Below the pieces are notes generated by a model. The model did not search any database. It saw nothing but the letters and a program-made list of their open reading frames with translations, and was not told where the DNA came from. Below are positions 1-9,769 of a DNA stretch of 29,301 nucleotides, piece by piece. Origin of the DNA: Batkoa obscura (Eukaryota > Entomophthoromycota > Entomophthoromycetes > Entomophthorales > Batkoaceae); assembly GCA_030770535.1 (NCBI GenBank), contig JASVEC010000227.1:1-29301 (forward strand). Direction: 5' to 3'. Numbering within the stretch: position 1 is the first letter of the stretch; every line of letters starts with the position of its first letter. A program made the position numbers and the translations under genes.

Positions 1-497
1 TACGATTCTATTGAATTGCAAAAAACCTTTGCCTTTTCGGATCTACCAGATCGTGATACTATATTTTCAGTAAGTAACGGGCAGCAATTCAAACGAAGCG
101 AATTGTTAGAAATATTAGCCCAATTCGAGACTGTGTATACCTTTTCAGTAGTCATTATCCAAGCCTTTAATATGTTCTGCTGTAAATCTAAAATCACTTA
201 TCCATTTGGAAAACATATTTTTACTAACTATCGTAATTTTGTCGGTCTCTTAATTGGTTTTGTATTAATGGGCTTCCTTGTTTATTGTCCTGGGTCAATA
301 CAGTATTTAACCTTTCACCAAATGTACCCCTTGTCTTTCTTGTTGGTCCGATTCTCACTGGTTCTGTCCTGTTGCTTTACTCTAGCTTGAGATTCTTCCT
401 CACTCAACGTTTTAGACCTATCAAGTTTAATCCTACAATCCAAGGTTTGCTAATGCATCCTACTGTACGTACCATAATCCCTGATTCTAAACCTTAA
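1..497 (+). CDS. P-type cation-transporting ATPase, C-terminal end (partial)
   Basis: The gene is open at the left window edge. The visible part is the end of a membrane-embedded cation pump, most like the Na+/K+-type (P2C) or related P2-type ATPases. A hydrophobic segment (about 124-183, with VYTFSVVIIQAFNMF) is followed by a CCKSK stretch like the CKTRR loop of Na+/K+-ATPases. A second segment (about 229-290) ends in YCPG, as in animal alpha subunits. After the GGG at 292-294 the best continuation (VNTVFNLSPNVP, then a last membrane helix and a YSSLRFFLTQR end) lies in the -1 frame, reaching a stop at 495-497. The original frame stops at 388-390. A one-base deletion in the G run, by sequencing or mutation, is the simplest reading. 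An AATAAA lies at 529-534. The exact ion specificity cannot be told from this tail. Confidence 0.72.
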
Positions 498-619
498 CTA
501 CCTCCACCAAAGTTTTATATTAATAGTTAATAAAATTAATTGTCTTTTATTTTTTAAACTATATACTTTAATATATAATAACGTTTTTTATTTACTATCC
601 TCCTAATAATTTTTAATTC

Positions 620-712
620 ATGAGGATGTATTTTTATGTTTGAGAATTTTACTAACAGTTTTTCAGCTCAAATAGTACTTAAAAATGGAAGTGATGAATC
701 TAAAAAAAACAT
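620..712 (-). mobile_element. Short TIR element, copy A (reverse)
   Basis: About 93 bp. It matches the family consensus in reverse orientation: it starts ATGAGGATGTATTTTT, has CTCAAATAGTACTTAAAAATGG inside in degenerate form, and ends in an A run plus ACAT. Its end abuts copy B through a shared TA, so A and B sit as a head-to-head pair. It has no coding capacity, as expected of a non-autonomous MITE-like element. Confidence 0.75.
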
Positions 713-817
713 ATGGGAGTGTTTTTTTTGACTTCATTATTTTTTCCATTTTTTAAGCGCTATTTAAGTGGAAAATTTGTTAGTAAAATTCTTAAACATA
801 AAAATACATCCCCATAT
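711..817 (+). mobile_element. Short TIR element, copy B
   Basis: A full-length copy of about 107 bp. It begins ATATGGGAGTGTTTTTTTTG, carries TTTTTTAAGCGCTATTTAAG in the middle and GTTAGTAAAATTCTTAAAC in the right half, and ends ATACATCCCCATAT. The ends are near-inverted repeats (consensus TATGGGGATGT / ACATCCCCATA). The flanking TA dinucleotides fit a TA target duplication, as in Tc1/mariner-type MITEs. No transposase lies in the window. Confidence 0.85.
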
Positions 818-887
818 CCTTATATTGGTTGAAAATAGTAAAAGACATTTCAATATACAGAATTCCAGATACTATAGTAAAAATAGC

Positions 888-992
888 ATATGGGGATGTT
901 TTTTTTGATTTGATTATTTTTCCATTTTTTAAGCGCTATTTGAGTAGAAAGGTTGTTAGTAAATTCTTGAATACGAAAATACATCCCCATAT
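888..992 (+). mobile_element. Short TIR element, copy C
   Basis: This is the best-preserved copy, 105 bp, with perfect 12-bp inverted ends (ATATGGGGATGT ... ACATCCCCATAT). It contains TTTTTTAAGCGCTATTTGAG and TTGTTAGTAAATTCTTGAAT. It shares its last ATAT with the first ATAT of copy D, so C and D form a direct tandem. Confidence 0.88.
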
Positions 993-1094
993 GGTGATGT
1001 TTTTTGGTTTTGTTACTTTTCCACTTTTTTTAAGCACTGTCTGAGTATAAAGATTGTTAGTAAAATTCTTAAACAAAAAAATACATCCTCATAT
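989..1094 (+). mobile_element. Short TIR element, copy D
   Basis: A 106-bp copy in the same orientation as C. It starts at the shared ATAT (ATATGGTGATGT) and ends ATACATCCTCATAT. It is more diverged inside (AAGCACTGTCTGAG instead of AAGCGCTATTTGAG), so C and D are not a very recent tandem duplication. Insertion of one copy at the terminal TA of the other would explain the shared junction. Confidence 0.8.
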
Positions 1095-3043
1095 TTTAAA
1101 GCTAATCACAATGTTTCCATCATTAAATAGTACTGAAGATTCCAAGCTTCCTTAACAAGTAAATAATTCTTACATATAAAGTATACAAAGACGATTAGGA
1201 ATGAGTATTTTTTCGACATGTTCCTACTTCCTCGTACTCTGATATCTTAATAAAGCCTTGTAATCATTCAAATGATTGAATAGAATTCTATTTTATTTTT
1301 ATATGACATATACTAACACCTTAGATCTCGTTAATATTGATAGTTATCTAAATATAATTTAATAACTCAAAATGAAGCATTTTTGATTTAAGTTTATAGA
1401 TAAAGAGAGATATAAAAGTTCAATCGAAATTTTGTTCATTTATTTAATGTATTAGGAATCAACAGTTTGAGATTCAAAAAAAGTATTAAGAATACAAAAA
1501 CACTAGATATATCGAATTTGAGCAAAAAATAAAATAATAGAGTATCTTTTGGTATTTTCAATTAAATCTTGAGAGTTATTTTAAATTAGTACTAAACTAG
1601 TTACAGGATTCAATAAAAGAATAAGCACAAACAAAAATGACTATTTTAAAAAATTGTTCGTTTAAAAAATTCTGATACTTTAAACTTACTCAGTTGATTT
1701 AAATAAATATGAGTATGCGTATGTCATCTATATTTATTTATATAATATACAAATTTAATAAACATTTTCGTAAAAATTATGCCTATCAATTTATTTTTAT
1801 TGATTCAAACTATTATAATAAACTTAGTAAAATTAAAATAGAATGACAATGATTATAGACCAATAAAACTATCTATATAATTATTCATAACAATAATTTA
1901 GCTTAAAACAATGTAAATAAAGGTTAATTTTTGATAAAAGAACAATATTCAATAATGCGGGATCCCTTAAATCTCCTTTTTGATGGCTTTATTTTTATAT
2001 AGAATTCTAAATTTGTTAAATCACATCATCTTGATAACAAAATTCAATAAACTTGACTGATATAATTTTTAGTTGCAAATATTATTTGAATTATGGACCT
2101 CATTATTTTACTAAAATACCATTATGAGAACATTGATTAAATTTATTTATTATTTTATTTATTACATTTATGTTCAGAAAAATCGCCTATCATTTCTTAT
2201 AACATACTAGTGACTACAGTTGTCTTTCTGAGAGGAAACTTAAAACACTATATTTGCCATATGTCAACATAGTTGAATTAGATTTTGTATATTAAGCAGA
2301 AGAGTACAACGTATATTAGGAACATGAATTCAAATTCAAGGTTTAGTTTTTTTCAGTTTTGAGATGTGAAAAAATTATAAATTAAGGTTAAATGTAGCTA
2401 AAGCTATCCTTTTTTAATTTAAGAATTGATTTATAATTTTTATATTTAAACTTAAAATAAGCTGTAAAAAAGCTACCTGAAACTGTGGACAAGTTTTTTA
2501 ACTTATCCATACTTGCATACATACACTTTGTTTTTCAGTCCTATATTTTAACCTCTCACTCTTATTCTCCTAGTCGGTTTATTGTGATTTAGGAAATAAG
2601 ACGCTTTGCTTTTTTACCTTTCCAAGATTTACAAAGGACTTGTCAAAGCAATACAATATAAAAATCTAATCACATCAGGGATAACCCTTTTATTTCAATC
2701 TTTATTGGAAATTTTAGAGTAACTTCTAAATCAATCATCCCTTTTGGGCAAATCCACTATGGCAAGGACATAAAATTACTCTAATTGAATTTTTATAAAT
2801 GAAAGGTATTTAATTCATGGTTTTTCTACCATTTATGCCCAAAGAAAGGAAACTACTTTAAAATTTACCATATATTTGCATACAGTATAGTAACAATGAA
2901 TCAAGGTTTTAGTAACCTTAGATACGGGATTTCTTATAGCGTTCCAAAGTAGTTACCTCAAAAAATGGTATAAATATCTAAAGTAAGATAAAGATAAAAT
3001 CAAAGCTTAATAAAGTTTTTGTTACCTATATATTCAGACTAAA

Positions 3044-4015
3044 ATGTCAATCAAAGATTTCTATGGAAAGATTATGTCCACAACAAGACTCAGGAGAATA
3101 TTTCTCTCGTTTATAGGTATATCTCTATGGTGTATCATTGTAGTCCCAGTTATTAACAAGATGCATGACCCATATACAAGAGAGCTCAAGAACCTTGAAC
3201 CTGTGTATGTATCTCAAGGATATACATTTTCAGAACATGAACTTGAAGATAATAAACCATTTAGTGGTGTTACACTATACCTTTCATTCCAATCTGTGGA
3301 AGCACCAGCTCGTAAAATTAATTTGAATGCTAGATTTCGAATGCTTGGCGATGATTATGTTGATGAGTTTTATACCTCAAATCAAAATATCACTTGTGAT
3401 TTATTATATGAAAAGAAGATCATCATAAAAGGGCAACCTACCAACACCGTCAGTTTCACTATTCCAATAGTTTATGGAACTGTTCGTGACTATCCACTTG
3501 AATCTTACTTTGGTCTATTTACTGCTATTTGTTTAGGTTCTAAAAAAGAAGCCCTTCCACTAGCCATATATGTTGATGAAAGTTTAGTAAGCCATACTCC
3601 ACATGTAGAAATATATCTAGTTAAAGACGACAATGAAGATTATTTCCTTGGTACTTATAATAATCCAGATGCTATAGCTATTACAATTGACTTAGCTACA
3701 CCTAGTTCCAGTCAAGCATTTTCGTTTTTCTTAATGGCTGTTATGTGGGGATTAGTTATCCCATATGGAATCATCACCTATGATTATGTTATATCAAGAC
3801 GTGAAGTACCTCCTCCTTTAATAGCTGTTGGTGTTTCTATTCTTTTCGCTTTACCAACTGTTAGAAATTCCCAACCTAGTTCTCCAGTTATGGGTTGTCT
3901 TGCAGACTATATTGCTTTCTTTTGGTGTATTGGTATCATTGCTGTTTGTATTATGTTCAACTTATTCTCATACGCCTTAAGATGGAGGAAACCAGTATCA
4001 GATTTATGCAAATAA
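3044..4015 (+). CDS. DUF4436 family membrane protein
   Basis: A single-exon gene of 323 residues. It has one membrane segment near the N-terminus (about 19-37), a long soluble region (about 40-220) with a possible glycosylation site NIT at 115-117, and three membrane segments near the C-terminus (about 225-248, 258-272, 289-312). The stretch LFALPTVRNSQP (about 267-278), followed by DYIAFFW (288-294), is the feature I recognise from the DUF4436 family of fungal and bacterial membrane proteins of unknown function. The topology implies a large loop outside the cytosol or in a lumen. The ATG at 3044 is the first in frame, preceded by AAA, and the family length fits. AATAAA occurs at 4091-4096. 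No function can be given. The neighbours are unrelated. Confidence 0.8.
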   Translation: MSIKDFYGKIMSTTRLRRIFLSFIGISLWCIIVVPVINKMHDPYTRELKNLEPVYVSQGYTFSEHELEDNKPFSGVTLYLSFQSVEAPARKINLNARFRMLGDDYVDEFYTSNQNITCDLLYEKKIIIKGQPTNTVSFTIPIVYGTVRDYPLESYFGLFTAICLGSKKEALPLAIYVDESLVSHTPHVEIYLVKDDNEDYFLGTYNNPDAIAITIDLATPSSSQAFSFFLMAVMWGLVIPYGIITYDYVISRREVPPPLIAVGVSILFALPTVRNSQPSSPVMGCLADYIAFFWCIGIIAVCIMFNLFSYALRWRKPVSDLCK

Positions 4016-4417
4016 GTAGGCAATAGTTCAATACCATTACCTTTTAACCCTATCCAATGTTTCATCACAAATCTTTGTGATTGTTTTTCAAATAAAATAG
4101 TTTTCAAAGAAAAAGGAATTTTAAAACTTATAATCTAAGGTTAGATAAACAAATAAATTCAATATAAAGCTAAAACATCTAATTTTATTTAAAAGCCTTT
4201 TTTGACTGTTTATAAGGCTACAATGGCTTGTTGTTTTCAATGCTTGCATCCAAAAACTTTAATTACGATTCCTTTTTACTAGAAGAGATTTGAGTTATAG
4301 TAGTATAATTCAGTTCTACAATTTTCAATTCCAGTAAGTGACAAAATGTCCTGGGCGAAGTTCAATCCACTCACACTCTTCTTTGAATTAATAATATTAT
4401 TGAGTATTTCATGTACC

Positions 4418-4512
4418 ATATGGGAGTGTTTTTTTTAACTTCATTATTTTTTCCATTTTTTAAGCGCTATTTAAGCTTTGTTAGTATTCTTAAACACAAA
4501 AATACATATATA
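4418..4512 (+). mobile_element. Short TIR element, copy E (right end decayed)
   Basis: It starts ATATGGGAGTGTTTTTTTTA, like copy B, and keeps TTTTTTAAGCGCTATTTAAG. It lacks about 10 bp in the middle of its right half and ends AATACATATATAG instead of ATACATCCCCATAT. The left half is very close to copy B. Confidence 0.75.
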
Positions 4513-4644
4513 GTAAGCTGATATCATTAAAACAGAGACCTTTTTAAATTATTTTGAGGCTTTCTAGTACCTTGTACTTGGGATATGTCACTCGTTACAT
4601 TCGTAAGCTAAGGTAGTTTTATGACATCTTCATTTCCAAGTAGT

Positions 4645-4746
4645 ATATTGGGGATGTTTTTTTTGGTTTCATTACTTTTCCATTTTTAAGCATTATTGAG
4701 TAGGAAGATTGTTAGCAAAATTCTTAATAAAAATACATCCTCATAT
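4645..4746 (+). mobile_element. Short TIR element, copy F
   Basis: About 102 bp, starting ATATTGGGGATGTTTTTTTT and ending ATACATCCTCATAT. The inside has CCATTTTTAAGCATTATTGAG and GATTGTTAGCAAAATTCTTAA. It lies 133 bp downstream of copy E in the same orientation. Confidence 0.78.
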
Positions 4747-5495
4747 AGTTTTGATGATTCTGATTATATTGAAGGTTATTTACTAAACTGGACCCCTTTG
4801 TATGTGATTTAGATTAAGCACTATCATTTACTGTCTTTAGATTATCAAACAGTTGGACTTTATAACACATGATAGCCAAATCTATAAAATATTATAACGA
4901 TCTTGTATTATCTATAGTATTACTTTTATATAAAAAAACTGAAATCCAGTTTTATAGTATAATGACTATAGCTAACCAATACTAATAAAAAGTATTAGTT
5001 TAATTTTAAATATTATCAAATTAAACATAGGAAGCGATTCATGTTTTCAATTAAAGGTCAATATTTGGCTAAACCCTTAATTTTAATCAACTTGTAATTT
5101 GTGTTATTTTGCAATTTAATAAGCTTTTACTTATTAAGCATAATAAAAGTTTAAAATATTATTTGGGCTACTATTTGTTTTGTTTATGTCACATTCTTAT
5201 AGTCACTGCAATCAAGGTTTTAATGCTACTATGAAATTTTATAAGCTTGAATACAAATTACATAAACTCAAATTAGCAATTTGTTGTTTAAAATTTACTA
5301 CTCTGTAAAGCATAACTTATTTTTATTTAAAAGTTGAATAAGATTAATATTCGGCTAACAAATATTTTATAATAGATCATCATCTAACTTTAAATAAACA
5401 AACTTGATAAAATAAATATCATAAAAAACAACAAAGCTAAATGTGGCGTTTAATTTAATAATTAAATAAATAAGTGGTTAGTTAATCAAGTTGCC

Positions 5496-6620
5496 TTATT
5501 CCAATTCTACCTCAAGTTTTATTTTCTTTGCCAAACTGTCTAAATTTGAAGCTTCATTTTTAAAATTAAAGATATCACTGTCTAAGCTAGTACCAGAATC
5601 AACTTTTAAACTGATATTATCATTATCTAAGTTAATAGATTCATTAAGGTCAGCTGGGAACTGGCTTGGATTAAAAATTTCAGATGAATTTTCCAAATCC
5701 GATTCTGTTCCATTACTAAAACAACTATTTCTTTTATATGACTGCTTTTATCTTTATTAACTCTTCTTAAATTTTTTTTATTGTATTCCTGTCCTAAAGT
5801 CTGAAAGTTGGAATTATACTCAAGTGCTAATAACTCTTTTTCGTATTGTTCAATCTTTTGATCAAGTATTTCGATATCCTCTTTAATTTTTGCTTGATCT
5901 TTTTTAATTTGTACAGTATCATATTTACTTAGTTCCATCTCTCTCACACTATAAACTTGCTGTAAATCATCAACCTCTTTCTTTACCTATTTAATAGAAT
6001 TAATGTTTCACTTATTTAAGACTTCTTAGCTTACTTTATTGAGAGCTTCATCTCGTTTTTTTTCTTCCAAAGTTAGTTTTTCAATTGTATCCTCAACATT
6101 TGCAATTTCCACCCTATATCTTTCATTTTCCTCTAAAAAAAACAATTTAATAATCTTATTATTTCCAGCAATAAATCACTAACTCATTATAATATTATTT
6201 TGATTAATGACTTCTTTCTTTTCTTTTTTTATATCTTCCAGCCTTTTTTCAAGTATATCATATTTTTCTAATTCCTTCCTAGATTAATTTTAAATTAAAT
6301 TAAATTGATTATAAATACCATAATAAACATCTTTTCGTTCTCGTCGTATTGCTTTACAATCCTTTTTAATTCTTTCTGGGTATTTCGAAATTTTTTTGTT
6401 ATATTAATATCAAACTCAACATTACCACTCTGTTGTTTGAAATCGATACTTAATACTTCGCTTGCTTCATTGATCATATCTATCAATTGATGATAATTAT
6501 TTGTATAAGTTTCATCAGTGTCCTAATTAAGGAATTTTACTATTAATGTTTATTATGATTGTGACTTTTATTGTTTAAGCTTACACTATAATCTTCTAAT
6601 TCTACTTCGGGATCTGACAT
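5496..6620 (-). CDS. Unassigned coiled-coil protein
   Basis: A spliced gene of about 300 residues or slightly fewer. It starts at ATG 6618-6620 (MSDPEVELEDYS), with a first intron joining to DTDETYTNNYHQL. Residues from about 50 to 220 are almost entirely charged heptad-like sequence (ITKKFRNTQKELKRIVKQYD, LEKRLEDIKKEKKEV, ILDQKIEQYEKELLALE), so a long coiled coil is clear. The C-terminal exon (5496 to about 5730) is acidic and Ser/Asn-rich (SLDSDIFNFKNEASNLDSL), ending at the stop 5496-5498. At least four introns are needed. The second and last junctions are uncertain: the last frame change could be an intron of about 90-104 nt starting GTATAATT. The family is not recognised; kinetochore or spindle coiled-coil proteins look similar in general character only. 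Confidence 0.6.
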
Positions 6621-7272
6621 TAAATTGAATAAAGAATATAAAGAACTCAATTGAAATTTTGTTTTTATTCAAATATTATTATAATTTATCTCATCAGTTT
6701 ATCCTAGTTTGAAAAACTCCTCTAGATATTATTGGCTAATTAAGTTAAGTTTAAAGTAGTTTTGTGCTAAATTGAAGGAGCTTAGTTAAAAGGCTGAAAC
6801 AAACAGCTTGTTGAACACTTATTTTGTTATGCAATAAGATCTATATTAAAAGCTTTATTGTATAGCTTTATGAAGTCATTTAAAGAAGCAAATTTATACT
6901 CAAAGATTAATTCCAATTAGTCTTTACCTCTAACCCTTTATTTACAAAAACTCGATAAAATCCACCCTTTAAAATGTACTTTGAGTGGCTTATTTTATCT
7001 AAATTCATAGCTACTGAAATTGATGAAAATCAATTATACTATTTATCTATTTTTCTTTTAACCTTATTATAAGATCCATCAACACCTCAAACCATCATGT
7101 ATCAATAAAGATTCAGCTATAGGCAATAAAGCGCTCCACATTGTAAATGATATTTATTTTCATTCAAAAAATAAATTAAAAACTCATGCTTGTTACTATG
7201 ATAAAAAAAAAATCAACTATTTATCTAAAAAAGAGTTTATTAAGTTGAATAGAAAGCCCTTCTCTTCTTCAC
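6621..7272. other. Intergenic region
   Basis: AT-rich spacer between the coiled-coil gene start and the ERG28 stop. Nothing recognisable was seen. It must hold the coiled-coil gene promoter and the ERG28 3' end. Confidence 0.6.
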
Positions 7273-7674
7273 CTAATGAACATAACTAGAGTAAGCGGTA
7301 CCCATCCAAAGAATAGAAAAGGAGGATACAATAAAAGGGGAGATAGAGGCCCTGTTAAGCTTCACTGTTTTATAAATGAATAACTCAGTACTAAAGTGGA
7401 AAAAGGCAAGTAAATAAGTCAATAAACAGAGTGAATAAACATGTTGATTATTTATATAGAAAGCAGAGTACAAACGAATTAATCCTGAAATCAAAGTCCA
7501 AGTTCCAAATAATCGAGAAGATAATTCAGTGACCTGTTGCTTATTACCACTATAGATTTCATGATTGAATTTAAATGGACTTATAAAGCATTGGGCTGAG
7601 TTGAATAAAGCAGCTACTGAAACTATCAATTGCCATTTAGGTAATAAGCCGGATGCTATGGACAATAATACCAT
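7273..7674 (-). CDS. ERG28: Ergosterol biosynthesis scaffold protein ERG28
   Basis: An intronless gene of 133 residues. ERG28 is an ER membrane protein that tethers the C-4 demethylation enzymes (ERG25-ERG26-ERG27) of sterol synthesis; it is not itself an enzyme. Four hydrophobic segments are visible (about 12-30, 57-74, 80-97, 110-126). Family hallmarks are LPKW near the start (11-14), FNSAQCF (24-30), SRLFGTWTLISGLIRLYSAF (53-72), HFSTELFIYKTVKLN (93-107) and SPFIV. The start is the ATG at 7672-7674. The open frame runs ten codons further upstream but has no ATG there. Length and topology match fungal and animal homologues, which points to a sterol pathway in the ER. Confidence 0.92.
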   Translation of the reverse strand: MVLLSIASGLLPKWQLIVSVAALFNSAQCFISPFKFNHEIYSGNKQQVTELSSRLFGTWTLISGLIRLYSAFYINNQHVYSLCLLTYLLAFFHFSTELFIYKTVKLNRASISPFIVSSFSILWMGTAYSSYVH

Positions 7675-7965
7675 TTTAGTTTGTTTTAAAAGGATAAGAT
7701 TCAAGGATTGTAGATTTTAGCTTATTAGAATCACTTTTGATTATGATTGGTTGAAATAAACTTTCGAGATTTAATTGAATATTTTAGCTTTCTAGAATAA
7801 TAATATAAATGCTGTAGAAAAGGATTAGAATTAAATTAAAATACTTTCATTAAATAACATATATCATAATCTAAAGCAACAATTAGAAATTTAGTAATAA
7901 TGACAACGAATTGAAGTTAGGTATTTAAAATACATTTATTGAAACACAACATATTCCGATATCAA

Positions 7966-9769
7966 CTAAGGCAAGGGTTCCTCAGAGTCTGATAGACGAG
8001 AAAGATGTATATAAGCATCCGTTCCATAACTAAAAACTATTAGTCTTTGTTTCATTTATATAATCGAAACATTACCCTTCCATTGAAATAATTTTAATAT
8101 CGCCACCAAAGTACCTTGCATACTATAAATGAATTTAATAAATACTTGCTAAACTAATAAATAACATTACCAATCTAGATAAAGGTAATCCATACCCAAA
8201 GCCTGCCATAGGCGCTTTGAAGTCAGTCTTATTAAAATCAGGATCTAATTGAGGTGTTTCTGCTGTTGTATACCTATAATATCATATTTTACTATATATC
8301 TAAACAATAATAAAACTACTTACATATAAGTCCATACCATAGGAAGTACAGATCTAGGAATACCTCCGCCTTCATCAGAAATCTTAATAGTAATATCCTA
8401 AACAATTTATATAAACATAATAATAACTAGTAAGATAAATTTACTTCGTTTCCTTTTGCCACTATAATTTTAATAGGTGGATATTCATCATCACAATCAT
8501 CACCGAAACGATCAACTACTGCTCTCAATGAATTTTTCAATAATTCAAATAGCACATGATGTAGATGGGAAGGTACATACATAAATTCTAAGTCGTCTGG
8601 ACAATGCAAAATGATCCTTGGAGCTTTAAATAAACCATAATAATCTTCACAAATAAAGGAAGCATTGTCTATTGCTTCTTGAGCTATTTGACTGATTGAA
8701 GTTTTTGTACATATTATTCCAACATAATCTTCTTTCTTTTCTTCCCGGTGTAATGCAATATGTTGTCCTGATTTTAAATATTAAATTATTGTTGTGTTTG
8801 TAACATTTAACTTACCTAACAACATTCTTATACCAATTCTTGACATATAAAATCGATCTAAAAAGGACTGAATGTCTGTGTCAATAAGTTTACACTTTTT
8901 AGCTGATTTATATTCCACAATTCCTTGAGCTAAATAATTTATAAGTAATTATTTTTCATAAAAATATAATTTATACCCTAAAAAATTGTTAGCCATGATT
9001 TTCAAATGAAGATTAAGTGGCTTACTAAAGTTGTAACCACCGGATCATGTCTTCGTTTAATTTTTTCCATTAAAGCAACGAATTGGTCATTACTTTTTAC
9101 CACCTCTGAAGGAAGGTCCTCCTTTTCAATCGGTGTGTAATAACTGATAAAAATTAAATAACTTAATTAGCCTAAACTTAGATTAATTACCGGTGGTGCA
9201 AAGATACAGAACCGTTCGATCTATAAGAAGCAGGGATATCTGGATTCCTTTTAGAAGTAGGCAATTGTAATAAATTAGAATCTTGGGTGTTAACTGTGCG
9301 AAATACATTTTTTAAATTAGCTGGAAGTGCTTTATTAAATTTTATAATATCCTAATAGATTAGTTAATAAAAGTATTAAAACAAGTTACAGAAGATTACT
9401 TCAAATGACTCTGCATACCAGTGTTTTACTTTTTGAACTGAGGGCATATCAGATAGTCCATCTGGAAGGTTGTCTAATTCTACTACTCTATGAGCTAATC
9501 TAACTGGTAATTCCTCTATTATCGTTATTAATATATAATCTTATAAATAAATATCAAGTTACCAGAAACAAACTGAGATGCTTTTAATAAAGTTCCAATA
9601 GAGGGATGATGACCTAAATTAAGACCTTAGCTTAATATCAGAGCTATAACTCAGTAAAAATTAGAAGCATACCAAACTTAACCATCTGACTTAACGAGAC
9701 TCCAGTTTGCGGGAACTTTGAAAAATGGGTAATGTCCCTATATAATTGTTGGGGAATTTTTGTAAACAT
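7966..9769 (-). CDS. Mitochondrial pyruvate dehydrogenase kinase (PDK/BCKDK family)
   Basis: Twelve exons encoding about 422 residues. The kinase phosphorylates the E1 alpha subunit of pyruvate dehydrogenase (or of branched-chain dehydrogenase) in the mitochondrial matrix and so switches it off. Reading exons in order gives ELPVRLAHRVVELDNLPDGL (about 51-70), HDPVVTTLAQGIVEYK (about 174-189), FLDRFYMSRIGIRMLLGQH, then the GHKL ATPase boxes: N-box ELLKNSLRA (E294, N298), G1 DEGGGIP (335-341) and G2 GFGYGLPLSRLYARYFGGD (376-394). It ends with MEGYGTDAYIHLSRLSD. The motif set and length fit PDK better than BCKDK. Introns are 45-59 nt with GT-AG ends. The junction inside TTLAQG requires a one-nucleotide exon at 8977, listed separately. 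Start is ATG 9767-9769; stop is TAG 7966-7968. Confidence 0.93.
8977..8977 (-). other. One-nucleotide exon in the PDK gene
   Basis: On the minus strand the exon ending ACAACTTTA (ends 9026) is followed by a 48-nt intron (9025-8978, GTAAGC...GCTAAC...TTTTTTAG), a single G (8977), and a 47-nt intron (8976-8930, GTATAA...ATTTAG), then CTCAAGGAATTG. Joining TTA + G + CT CAA GGA gives L-A-Q-G, the conserved PDK sequence. Skipping the G shifts the frame. No other GT or AG in the interval restores it, because the second half contains only one GT. Both intron lengths equal the usual length in this gene. Confidence 0.7.

Larger units (their letters stand above)
498..3043. other. Intergenic region with short-element cluster
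   Basis: No gene is recognised between the ATPase stop and the DUF4436 start. The left part (620-1094) holds four copies of a short inverted-repeat element, listed separately. The remainder, about 1.9 kb, is AT-rich with stops in all frames. An apparent reading frame at 829-1044 is only two tandem element copies read through. Confidence 0.7.
4016..5495. other. Intergenic region with two short elements
   Basis: AT-rich and without a recognisable gene. Two copies of the short inverted-repeat element lie at 4418-4512 and 4645-4746. Reverse-strand frames at 3907-4107 and plus-strand frames overlapping 5491-5760 are shadows of the flanking genes. Confidence 0.7.

Noticed and set aside
287-303. 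A 17-nt intron explaining the ATPase frame change
   Set aside because: It would remove the conserved CPG and shorten the loop by six residues. A one-base deletion in GGG preserves both.
829-1044. A 71-codon open frame
   Set aside because: It is read through two tandem copies (C and D) of the non-coding short element, and its start is a TTG.
3907-4107. Minus-strand frame over the end of the DUF4436 gene
   Set aside because: It overlaps the conserved last membrane segment of the real gene and has no features of its own.
5727-5815. A 20-nt intron (GTTAATAAAGATAAAAGCAG) in the coiled-coil gene
   Set aside because: It fits the frame, but no other intron in the window is under 31 nt, and a longer intron starting GTATAATT also fits.
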